A DNA stretch of 6,803 nt from JAIVJN01 sp036732565 (lineage in GTDB: Bacteria > Acidobacteriota > Vicinamibacteria > Vicinamibacterales > UBA2999), in the NCBI GenBank assembly GCA_036732565.1, contig DAINCF010000393.1, positions 1-6,803 of the forward strand, written 5' to 3'. The notes beneath the pieces were generated by a model, which had not been told where the DNA came from, did not search any database, and was given only the letters and a program-made list of their open reading frames with translations. Of the stretch, positions 1 through 5,588 are shown in pieces. The position numbers and the translations under genes are program-made. Every line of letters begins with the position of its first letter. The stretch's first letter is position 1.

Positions 1-174
1 GCGGTGGCGCTGAGCGGTGCGATGCGCCGTGCGCTGTTCGAAGTGCAGGCGACCGATCCGCTCACGCTCGTGGCGGTGACGATCGTGCTCGGCTCCGTGG
101 CGCTGGTCGCCGGCTGGCTCCCAGCATCGAGAGCCAGCCGAGTGGAGCCGGTACGTGCGCTCCGCGACGAATGA
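1..174 (+). CDS. ABC transporter permease, FtsX/MacB type (C-terminal fragment)
   Basis: This is the last 57 codons of a gene that begins left of the window, read in frame 1 and ending at TGA 172-174. The fragment shows a short amphipathic stretch, then the phrase VQATDPLTL, one hydrophobic membrane helix (about residues 21-39), and the closing motif LPASRASRVEPVRALRDE. Such an ending (Pro-Ala-x-Arg-Ala-x-Arg-Val-x-Pro...Ala-Leu-Arg) is typical of the last transmembrane helix and cytoplasmic tail of FtsX-like permeases of the MacB family. The TDPLT phrase before the helix is common in the large duplicated permeases of Acidobacteriota. The protein would sit in the inner membrane and work with an ATPase partner, in efflux or lipoprotein/peptide handling; the substrate cannot be told from the tail. 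It converges on the metalloprotease gene with a single base between the stop codons. Confidence 0.85.
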   Translation, partial: AVALSGAMRRALFEVQATDPLTLVAVTIVLGSVALVAGWLPASRASRVEPVRALRDE

Positions 175-175
175 G

Positions 176-2653
176 CTATCGTCCGCCGAGCGGTGGGCCG
201 GGGTGGAGCGGATATCGCGAGCGCGGACGACCACCCCAGACAACGGATGCCGACTTTGGCGCGTTCTCCGCGGGATTCTCGAGATACCGGGCGATGTCGC
301 GCTCCGCTTGCCGGAAGTGCGCATCGGTGAGGGGATCCTCGTCTTTGCGTGATTTCAGCGCGTCGCCGAGCTTGGCAACCTGGTCGAGGATGTAGGCCCG
401 AGCCTCGGGCGTCGTGTTGGCGTTGCCGCCCAGGATCATCATCGAGTCCAGCGCCGCCCGCTGCGTGACGCGTCGCAGCGATCGATGACGCGCGTCCCCG
501 TCACGCGTCGCCTGCCACGTCTTCGCGAGCATCGCCTGCACCACGTCGGGCAGTGAGAGCGCGCCCGGCTGTCGATCGGCGAAGGCGACGAGTCGCGCCG
601 CGCGAGCCGGATCCAGCAAGGGCTCCAGCACCATGGCAGACAGAATGCGCGCGGCGCGCAAGTGATCGAAGGCGTAGTTTTCGGAGAGGTCTTCCAGGTT
701 CTCGCCTGGATGCGGTGTGAGCTGCGTCAGCAGCGAGTCGGGCAGCGTCAAATTGGCCGGCTCGACAGCGTCCATCAGCAAGCTCAGCACCTCACGTTGC
801 AGTGCGGCAGGGACGATCTCCGTCGGTGCCAGCGATTCGCCCTTGACGACGATGTTGTGGTACATGCCGCCGACGTACTGCATGCCCGACTCGATCGCCC
901 AGCGGTGATGCAGGTAGGTCATCCACAAGCGCATGTCGCGCAGCGCGCCGATCGGCTCGCCTTGACGGATCACGCCAGGACCGTAGCTCCCGAGCATGAT
1001 CTTTCGCGCCGCGACCGTCTCCTTCAGGTACTCGGTCGGCGTCGCGCGGTCGTCGTACCAGGTCCACCGCGGATCGGTCGATGGGACGAAGAGAATGCCC
1101 TTGGCGCGCATGTCGCGGATGATGCCTTCCAGCCCGTCGCGCTCCTTGGCCGCGGGGAATTCGGTGTAGTTGTAGCGCGCCATGAAGGCGTCGTAGTCGC
1201 CGGTGCTGGTCTGGAACGATTCGCTCAGATCCAGGCGATTGCCGACGACCTTCACGCGCGGCGTCGGATACTCCATCACCGACGCGCGGTTGTTCAGGCT
1301 CGAGGAGAAGTTGTGTCCGAAACCGAGCGCGTGGCCGAGCTCGTGGGCCGTGAGGAGCGACTGGCGCAGCAGGACCATGTCCCGCTCCGCATCGGGCATC
1401 GCGCCGGGCTGCGCCGTCATCTCGAGCAGGTAATCGGGCACGGGCAGCACCATCCCGCACTCGTCCGCGTCGGTCGTGGGTGTGTAGCTCTCCCAGTAGT
1501 TGCCGATCGTGCGGATGCGATGCGAATCCATCCGTGTCTTGGAGCCGAGAATCTCGCCGGTGCGCGGGTCACGGTAGGTTCCGCCGCTCGAGAAGCCGCG
1601 CTCGTCGCGATTGATCCAGAGGACCCAGGCATAGCGGATGTCCATCGGGTCCATGTCGGGTGTCGGGTCCTTGGACTGGACGGCGTTCTTGAAGCCCGCG
1701 GCCTCGAACGCCTTGTTCCACCACAGCGTGCCTTCGCGCATCGCCGTTCGAACCGGCTCCGGAATCGCCGGATCGAGATAGAACACGATGGGCGTTTTCG
1801 GCTCGCTCACGGCGGCGGTCGGATCCTTCTTCTCCAGCCGCCACCGCGTCGCCCACTCGACCGGCGTGCCCTCGTTGAACGGCTTGGCGTAGTCGCGGAA
1901 GCTGAGGCTGCTGACGCCGATGCGCGGGTCGGCCGGCCGGGGCGTGTAGCCCTCGGGCGCCTTCAAGAACGAGTGGTGGATGCGCAGCGTGAACGCGCGG
2001 CCGTCGGGGGTGACGTTGTTCACGAGCAGCCCGGGGTTGTCGGCGGCAAACGTCGAGACGACCTCGATCTCCGTGTTCTCCGGAAACGCCTTCATCCGCG
2101 CCGGATAGAATCCGCTGCGCGCGGCCTCGAAGCGGAACGTCCCTTGATTGGCGCGGCGCAGGCGACTCTCGACATCGGCGGCGTCGCGCATGAACAGCGG
2201 CGTGGCATCGACGAGCACGCGTCCCGCTTCGTCGGCTTCGACCGGCAGCGCCGCGAGGACCGATGACGCGAATGAATCCCGCACGCCTTCGACGAGCGCG
2301 GCGTGGCCGCCGATCGCGCGGTAGCCGAGGTTCTGCTCGACGACGAACACGCGTGGCCCGGAGCGTTCGAACCGGATGACGCTGTCGCGCTGGATGCCGC
2401 GATCGAACGGGAGCTCGACCGAGCCGGCGCCGGTGGCGGCGGACACGTAATAGAGCACGTCCTGGCCAAACACCGGGACTTCGACCAGCACGCGCCCGCG
2501 CGCCGCGTCCCAGTAGAACGGGACGAAGCCGTCGGCACGTTGCAGGCCGCTCGTCCGTTCAGCGACCTTCGCCGCGGGTGCTTGTGCCTGCGCCTGCACG
2601 ATCAGCGGGCACAGCAGTGCCAGAGTCAAAATGCGAGCTACCACGCGCAACAT
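176..2653 (-). CDS. Secreted zinc-dependent metalloprotease, DUF5117 / Met-zincin (DUF4953) type
   Basis: An 825-residue protein. Residues 1 to about 23 form a Sec signal peptide: Arg at 3 and 7, a hydrophobic core LTLALLCPLIV, and a likely cut after AQA at 21-23. Residues about 35-270 resemble DUF5117: FYWDAARGRVLVEVP, an LPFDRG phrase, FERSGPRVFVVEQNLGYRA, and RDSFASSV. The catalytic region carries HELGHALGFGHN at 437-448, which gives zinc ligands His437, His441 and His447 and catalytic Glu438. A Met-turn SVMEYP follows, with Met460. The product is therefore inferred to be an exported zincin peptidase; its substrate is unknown. The start at 2653 is chosen because it has GGAGG seven bases upstream and begins a signal peptide. 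The frame stays open further upstream to 3313, but that stretch lies antisense to the CGNR gene and has no protein-like character. The last roughly 25 residues are rich in Arg, Pro and Gly and look like a non-conserved tail. Confidence 0.92.
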   Translation of the reverse strand: MLRVVARILTLALLCPLIVQAQAQAPAAKVAERTSGLQRADGFVPFYWDAARGRVLVEVPVFGQDVLYYVSAATGAGSVELPFDRGIQRDSVIRFERSGPRVFVVEQNLGYRAIGGHAALVEGVRDSFASSVLAALPVEADEAGRVLVDATPLFMRDAADVESRLRRANQGTFRFEAARSGFYPARMKAFPENTEIEVVSTFAADNPGLLVNNVTPDGRAFTLRIHHSFLKAPEGYTPRPADPRIGVSSLSFRDYAKPFNEGTPVEWATRWRLEKKDPTAAVSEPKTPIVFYLDPAIPEPVRTAMREGTLWWNKAFEAAGFKNAVQSKDPTPDMDPMDIRYAWVLWINRDERGFSSGGTYRDPRTGEILGSKTRMDSHRIRTIGNYWESYTPTTDADECGMVLPVPDYLLEMTAQPGAMPDAERDMVLLRQSLLTAHELGHALGFGHNFSSSLNNRASVMEYPTPRVKVVGNRLDLSESFQTSTGDYDAFMARYNYTEFPAAKERDGLEGIIRDMRAKGILFVPSTDPRWTWYDDRATPTEYLKETVAARKIMLGSYGPGVIRQGEPIGALRDMRLWMTYLHHRWAIESGMQYVGGMYHNIVVKGESLAPTEIVPAALQREVLSLLMDAVEPANLTLPDSLLTQLTPHPGENLEDLSENYAFDHLRAARILSAMVLEPLLDPARAARLVAFADRQPGALSLPDVVQAMLAKTWQATRDGDARHRSLRRVTQRAALDSMMILGGNANTTPEARAYILDQVAKLGDALKSRKDEDPLTDAHFRQAERDIARYLENPAENAPKSASVVWGGRPRSRYPLHPGPPLGGR

Positions 2654-2660
2654 GGAAAAT

Positions 2661-2665
2661 CCTCC
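2661..2665 (-). promoter_or_regulatory. Ribosome binding site of the metalloprotease gene
   Basis: On the minus strand the sequence reads GGAGG, then seven bases (ATTTTCC), then ATG at 2653. It is a near-perfect Shine-Dalgarno at ideal spacing and decides the start codon of the metalloprotease gene. It lies inside one arm of an inverted repeat (2661-2696). Confidence 0.8.
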
Positions 2666-2696
2666 AATCCAGGAGCCGTTGAGCGGATTTTGGAGG
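2661..2696. repeat. Inverted repeat spanning -10 box and Shine-Dalgarno of the metalloprotease gene
   Basis: On the plus strand, CCTCCAATCC (2661-2670) is complementary to GGATTTTGGAGG (2685-2696). This makes a ten-pair stem with a two-base bulge (2688-2689) and a 14-base loop. On the minus (coding) strand one arm contains the GGAGG ribosome binding site and the other carries CCTCC and the proposed -10 hexamer. If transcription starts upstream of this region, the RNA hairpin would hide the ribosome binding site. If it starts from the promoter at 2687-2715, only one arm is transcribed, and the repeat could instead be a DNA operator. The pairing is directly visible; the function is inference. 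Confidence 0.55.
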
Positions 2697-2715
2697 GGTG
2701 AGCAAGACCTGTCAA
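2687..2715 (-). promoter_or_regulatory. Probable sigma70-type promoter of the metalloprotease gene
   Basis: On the minus strand a perfect -35 hexamer TTGACA (2715-2710) is followed by a 17-base spacer and CAAAAT (2692-2687), which matches TATAAT at four of six positions. Transcription would start near 2680, giving a leader of about 25-30 bases before ATG 2653. The -35 match and the exact 17-base spacing in otherwise very GC-rich DNA make it a good candidate. The -10 is moderate and overlaps the inverted repeat 2661-2696. Confidence 0.55.
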
Positions 2716-2747
2716 GCGGCCCCGCTGGAGCGCGCCGCGAGATCGTA

Positions 2748-2773
2748 CGTAGCGCTGGGCCTTCGGGCCTGTC
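2748..2773 (+). repeat. REP-like palindrome, copy A (left half of an inverted pair)
   Basis: The element has a GTAG head (2749-2752), then GCGC and a short stem GGCC-TTCG-GGCC (2758-2769) with a C(TTCG)G tetraloop. It matches the reverse complement of the copy at 5556-5582 at 21 of 25 aligned columns (three substitutions and one inserted base). A GTAG head followed by an imperfect hairpin is the known layout of REP elements associated with REP-associated tyrosine transposases (RAYTs) in Pseudomonas and Stenotrophomonas. No such transposase gene is in this window. Confidence 0.6.
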
Positions 2774-2799
2774 ACAACGCGAGCCTCGCAACGGTGCCT

Positions 2800-2823
2800 G
2801 GCAGGCCTGACGCCCTGTGCTAG
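2800..2823 (-). repeat. REP-like palindrome, copy B (right half of an inverted pair)
   Basis: On the plus strand it matches 5559-5582 at 20 of 24 positions without gaps, sharing GGCAGGCCTGA, CCTG and GCTA. In the minus orientation its head reads CTAG where the other copies have GTAG. It faces copy A (2748-2773) in inverted orientation with heads outward, 26 bases apart. The spacer contains GCGAG-C-CTCGC (2779-2789), a small perfect palindrome. The unit 2748-2823 resembles a REPIN, a pair of inverted REPs. Confidence 0.55.
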
Positions 2824-2841
2824 TACTGTTTTCAGAACGCG

Positions 2842-3438
2842 CTACCTGCGCTGACGCTCGTAGTGGCGCCGAGCCTTGTTGCGATTGCCGCAGTCCGCCA
2901 TGCTGCACCACCGCCGTCGGCCGCCGCGCGACTCGTCGACGAACAGCCAGCCGCAGCGGTTGTCGTGGCAGCGCCTGATGTGGGCCTGCCGAGGGGACGT
3001 CAGCAGCGTGGCGGCGTCGAGGGCGATGAGGCCGAGCGCGCGGTCGAGCGGAGCGACCGATGCATCCCATTCCCAGGTGAAGCCGTGGGCCGTTCGCGCG
3101 ATGTGCTGTCGGCGACGGGCCTGGTGAATGGACGCGTTCAGCGCTTCGAGATCGGTCGCCACGGGCGTCCGTCCCTCGACGCGCGCCGTGAAGATCCGGT
3201 AGAGACGCTCGCGGACCGTGCGGACTCGCGTCAGATCGCTCTCGCGAACGCGGGCCGTGCGGGCGCCACGACCCAGCGCCAGGAACGGCTCGACACCAGC
3301 CGCCTCGCCCCAATCGATCACATCGGCCATCGACCGAAAGTAGTCGCGAGGCATTCCCTCAGCGAGCCGGTCGCCGACGGTATTGGTGAAATCGAGCGCG
3401 AGGCTGCCGGCGATGAATTGAAACGGCGGCTGACCCAT
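2842..3438 (-). CDS. CGNR zinc-finger protein with ABATE domain, putative transcriptional regulator
   Basis: A 198-residue protein, a usual length for the family. The N-terminal part opens with FIAGSLALDFTNT (residues 8-20), the conserved start of the ABATE domain, which is thought to bind a small-molecule signal. The C-terminus holds the zf-CGNR finger: Cys157-x4-Cys162, then Cys178-x4-Cys183, where Cys183 begins the CGNR signature (183-186). A basic tail NKARRHYERQRR follows, suited to nucleic-acid binding. The family is widely annotated as transcriptional regulators, but the ligand and targets of this one are unknown. I chose ATG 3438 because the conserved domain begins at once after it; GCGGGG directly abuts it, a poor ribosome binding site. 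An in-frame ATG at 3492 would add 18 residues encoded by repeat-like DNA. It lies 80 bases downstream of aguA on the same strand, so it may be read from the agu transcript. Confidence 0.88.
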   Translation of the reverse strand: MGQPPFQFIAGSLALDFTNTVGDRLAEGMPRDYFRSMADVIDWGEAAGVEPFLALGRGARTARVRESDLTRVRTVRERLYRIFTARVEGRTPVATDLEALNASIHQARRRQHIARTAHGFTWEWDASVAPLDRALGLIALDAATLLTSPRQAHIRRCHDNRCGWLFVDESRGGRRRWCSMADCGNRNKARRHYERQRR

Positions 3439-3519
3439 CCCCGCGAGTTTTCCACAGGTCCGCAAATTCCTTGAAGGGGGCTGACCCCTCATGGGCAGGA
3501 GTGAGGCGCTGACCCCGCC
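3425..3519. repeat. Cluster of three short repeats with core GCTGACCC
   Basis: The core GCTGACCC occurs at 3429-3436, 3480-3487 and 3508-3515, all in the same orientation. The middle copy is a perfect small palindrome, AGGGG-GCTGA-CCCCT (3475-3489). The right copy can pair GGCG with CGCC (3505-3508 with 3516-3519). The left copy overlaps the first codons of the CGNR gene. The cluster fills most of the 80-base gap between aguA and the CGNR gene. It could be a second REP-like family or a degraded repeat insertion. The copies are seen directly; the element class is inferred. Confidence 0.45.
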
Positions 3520-4565
3520 TATTGTGGTTGTTGCTGCGTCAGACAGTGGATCGCGCCCAGGCCCCAGATCAGGGCGCGGCAGTCGAGGCCGACGACTTTG
3601 CGACCTGGCACAACGTGCTGCAGCGCCGACAATGCCTGACGATCCCGCGCCGGCTGACCGAACGTCGGCACCAGCAAGGCGCCGTTGACGAAGTAGAAGT
3701 TCATGTACGTCGCGGGCAGCCGCTGCTTCTCGTAAACGACCGGCCGGGGCATGGGGATCTCGACGACGTCGAACGGACGGCCCGATTGATCGCGGGCGCG
3801 CGACAGCCGCGCCCGAGCCTCGCACAGCACCTCATAGTTGGGATCGCGTCGATTGGACTCGATGCCGATCACGACCGTCCGCTCGTCGACGAACCGCGCC
3901 AGGTCGTCGATGTGACCGTCGGTGTCATCGCCCTCGATGCCATCGCCGAGCCAGACGACGTGCGTCTGGCCGTAGTACGCCTTCAAGCGGCTCTCGATCT
4001 TGGCGCGTGACAAGCCGGGGTTCCGATTCTTGTTCAGCAGGCACGCCGTCGTGGTCAGCACCGTGCCCGCGCCGTTGAAGTCGACCGCGCCGCCTTCCAT
4101 GACGATGCCAGGGGCGAACACGCGCATGCCGAGCTCCTTCGCCAACGTCGTCGGCACCGCATCGTCGGCATCGTACGGAGGGTACTTACCGCCCCAGGCG
4201 TTGAACCCCCAGTCGACGATCGCGGTCTCGACCCGCCCACGTCGCCGACGCTGGACGAACGCCGGGCCGTGATCGCGCGTCCAGTTCTCGTTCGTCGGCA
4301 CGTGATGGAACCGGATGCGGCCGAGCGGCACGCCGCGGACGTCGAGCACATCCCGCACGATGCGCTCGTAGTTGCCGTTGGGCACGTTGAGATGCACCGG
4401 CTCGAAGCGTGCGATCGTTTTGATCGCACGAATCACGTCCTCGATGGACTCGTGATACCGCTCGGGAAACGAGATCCCCTCGGGCCGCGGCCAACTGATC
4501 CAGGTGCAGGCGTGGCGCTGCCACTCGGGCGGAAACGAGAACCCGAGCTCCGCCGGCGTCGGCAT
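3519..4565 (-). CDS. aguA: Agmatine deiminase
   Basis: A 348-residue cytoplasmic enzyme of the peptidyl-arginine deiminase fold (PF04371), normal in length. It hydrolyses agmatine to N-carbamoylputrescine and ammonia. The family motifs are all present in order: WISWP at 22-26, NWTRDHGP at 94-101, MEGGAVDFNG at 156-165, GDDTDGHIDD at 212-221 with catalytic His218, NFYFVNGALLVPTFGQP at 289-305, and the C-terminal GAIHCLTQQQP with nucleophile Cys341. The catalytic set (Glu/Asp, His, Cys) therefore looks intact. ATG 4565 is chosen because it overlaps the aguB stop as TAATG and starts the family-typical MPTPAELGF. The open frame upstream of it is antisense-like and overlaps aguB. No clear ribosome binding site precedes it, which fits re-initiation by ribosomes finishing aguB. 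Confidence 0.95.
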   Translation of the reverse strand: MPTPAELGFSFPPEWQRHACTWISWPRPEGISFPERYHESIEDVIRAIKTIARFEPVHLNVPNGNYERIVRDVLDVRGVPLGRIRFHHVPTNENWTRDHGPAFVQRRRRGRVETAIVDWGFNAWGGKYPPYDADDAVPTTLAKELGMRVFAPGIVMEGGAVDFNGAGTVLTTTACLLNKNRNPGLSRAKIESRLKAYYGQTHVVWLGDGIEGDDTDGHIDDLARFVDERTVVIGIESNRRDPNYEVLCEARARLSRARDQSGRPFDVVEIPMPRPVVYEKQRLPATYMNFYFVNGALLVPTFGQPARDRQALSALQHVVPGRKVVGLDCRALIWGLGAIHCLTQQQPQ

Positions 4566-5506
4566 TACGCGGAATACCGTTTCGTGAGGTCGCCGTACGC
4601 GTCGATGCGCCGATCGCGGAGGAACGGCCAGTGGGTTCGACTGAACTCCACGCGCTTGAGATCGCAATCGACGACCAGCACCTGCTCGCGATCCACCGCC
4701 GCGCGCGAGGCGACCTGCCCGTCAGGCGAGGCGACGAACGACTGTCCCCAGAACTCGATGCCGTTCTCGTCAACGGGCTTGCCGTCGGCGCCGCGGATGA
4801 TCTCGCGGCCGACCCGATTGGGCGCGCACACGAAGCAGCCGTTGGCGACCGCATGACTGCGCTGGATCAGCTCCCAGGACTCGTGCTGCGCGCGCCCGAA
4901 CTGCTTCTTCTCCGCCTGGTGCCAGCCGATGGCGGTGGGGTAGAAGAGCAACTCCGCCCCCTGCATGGCGGTCAGACGAGCGCCCTCGGGGAACCACTGA
5001 TCCCAGCAGACCAGGACGCCGATGGTGGCGTGCTTCGTCTTCCATGCGCGAAAGCCGGTGTCGCCAGGCGTGAAGTAGAACTTCTCGTAGTAGAGCGGGT
5101 CGTCGGGGATGTGCATCTTGCGATACACGCCCAGCAGCGATCCATCCGCGTCGATGACGACAGCGGTGTTGTGATAGAGACCGGCGGCGCGCCGTTCGAA
5201 GAGCGACGCGACGACCACGGCACCGTGCTTCTTCGCCAGCGTGGCGAAGGCGTCGGTGGAGGGGCCGGGAATCGTCTCGGCCAGCGCGAAGAAGCGATGG
5301 TCCTCGAGCTGACAGAAGTACTGTGACCGGAACAACTCCTGCGTGCAGACGATCTGCGCGCCGTCCTTCATGGCGCGCTCGGTCAGCTGGAGTTGGCGCT
5401 GGAGGTTCTTGCGGGGATCGTCGCCGCACGCCATCTGCGTGAGGCCGACGCGGACGATGCGATCGTCAACGCGCGCCGGAGGCCGACGTGAGGACTTCTT
5501 CGCCAT
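4565..5506 (-). CDS. aguB: N-carbamoylputrescine amidase (nitrilase superfamily)
   Basis: A 313-residue cytoplasmic carbon-nitrogen hydrolase that converts N-carbamoylputrescine to putrescine, carbon dioxide and ammonia, the step after AguA. The nitrilase triad is visible: Glu57 in CTQELF, Lys130 in YRKMHIPDD, and Cys167 in VLVCWDQWFPE. The phrases ELFRSQYFCQ, DDPLYYEKFYFTPGD and YPTAIGW are characteristic of the AguB branch rather than of general nitrilases. ATG 5506 has GAGGA six bases upstream. An in-frame TTG at 5512 directly abuts that site and is less likely. The first dozen residues (Lys, Arg, Ser, Pro rich) are a variable extension before the domain begins at about residue 17. It is the upstream gene of the aguB-aguA pair; rho ends 82 bases before it on the same strand, so read-through is possible. 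Confidence 0.95.
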   Translation of the reverse strand: MAKKSSRRPPARVDDRIVRVGLTQMACGDDPRKNLQRQLQLTERAMKDGAQIVCTQELFRSQYFCQLEDHRFFALAETIPGPSTDAFATLAKKHGAVVVASLFERRAAGLYHNTAVVIDADGSLLGVYRKMHIPDDPLYYEKFYFTPGDTGFRAWKTKHATIGVLVCWDQWFPEGARLTAMQGAELLFYPTAIGWHQAEKKQFGRAQHESWELIQRSHAVANGCFVCAPNRVGREIIRGADGKPVDENGIEFWGQSFVASPDGQVASRAAVDREQVLVVDCDLKRVEFSRTHWPFLRDRRIDAYGDLTKRYSA

Positions 5507-5512
5507 GGTCAA

Positions 5513-5517
5513 TCCTC
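5513..5517 (-). promoter_or_regulatory. Ribosome binding site of aguB
   Basis: On the minus strand GAGGA is followed by six bases (TTGACC) and ATG 5506. The spacing favours ATG 5506 over the TTG at 5512, which touches the site directly. Confidence 0.65.
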
Positions 5518-5555
5518 GACTGTACCATGCCGGCGTGTCGTTTTCGCGATCTGGC

Positions 5556-5582
5556 GTAGGCAGGCCTGAAGGCCTGCGCTAC
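5556..5582 (-). repeat. REP-like palindrome between rho and aguB, copy C
   Basis: The arms GCAGGCC (5560-5566) and GGCCTGC (5571-5577) pair perfectly around a TGAA loop. Outer arms GTAG (5556-5559) and CTAC (5579-5582) also pair, leaving one bulged G at 5578. The result is an 11-pair hairpin bounded by GTAG on both strands. It starts six bases after the rho stop codon. No T-run follows on the minus strand, so it is not a standard intrinsic terminator; it may stabilise or attenuate a rho-agu transcript. It is the best-preserved of the three copies in this window. Confidence 0.65.
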
Positions 5583-5588
5583 CGACGT

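Noticed and set aside
662..2266. A 534-codon open frame on the plus strand, antisense to the metalloprotease gene.
   Set aside because: It lies wholly opposite a gene with a signal peptide, catalytic motif and family-wide conservation. Its translation is Arg/His/Val/Ala rich with no recognisable motif, as expected from a mirror frame in GC-rich DNA.
2592..2653. Lipoprotein signal (lipobox) in the metalloprotease, from the LALLC sequence.
   Set aside because: The residues before Cys15 (Ala-Leu-Leu) do not fit the lipobox rule of a small residue just before Cys, and a good AQA cleavage site follows. A Sec type I signal fits better.
2654..3313. N-terminal extension of the metalloprotease frame by 220 residues.
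   Set aside because: It runs antisense through the intergenic repeats and into the CGNR gene on the same strand in another frame. The signal peptide and GGAGG site place the start at 2653.
2842..3313. The same stretch read as an alternative gene overlapping the CGNR gene.
   Set aside because: Only the CGNR frame gives the Cys-x4-Cys and CGNR motifs; the other frame has no protein-like pattern.
3475..3489. Intrinsic terminator after aguA from the AGGGG/CCCCT palindrome.
   Set aside because: The stem is only five pairs and there is no T-run after it on the minus strand.
4269..5326. Plus-strand open frames opposite aguA and aguB.
   Set aside because: They are antisense to two well-conserved enzyme genes, lack motifs and ribosome binding sites, and reflect high GC content.
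5507..5550. A promoter for aguB with -10 TACAGT near 5520.
   Set aside because: No acceptable -35 hexamer lies 16-18 bases upstream on the minus strand, so the match is at chance level.
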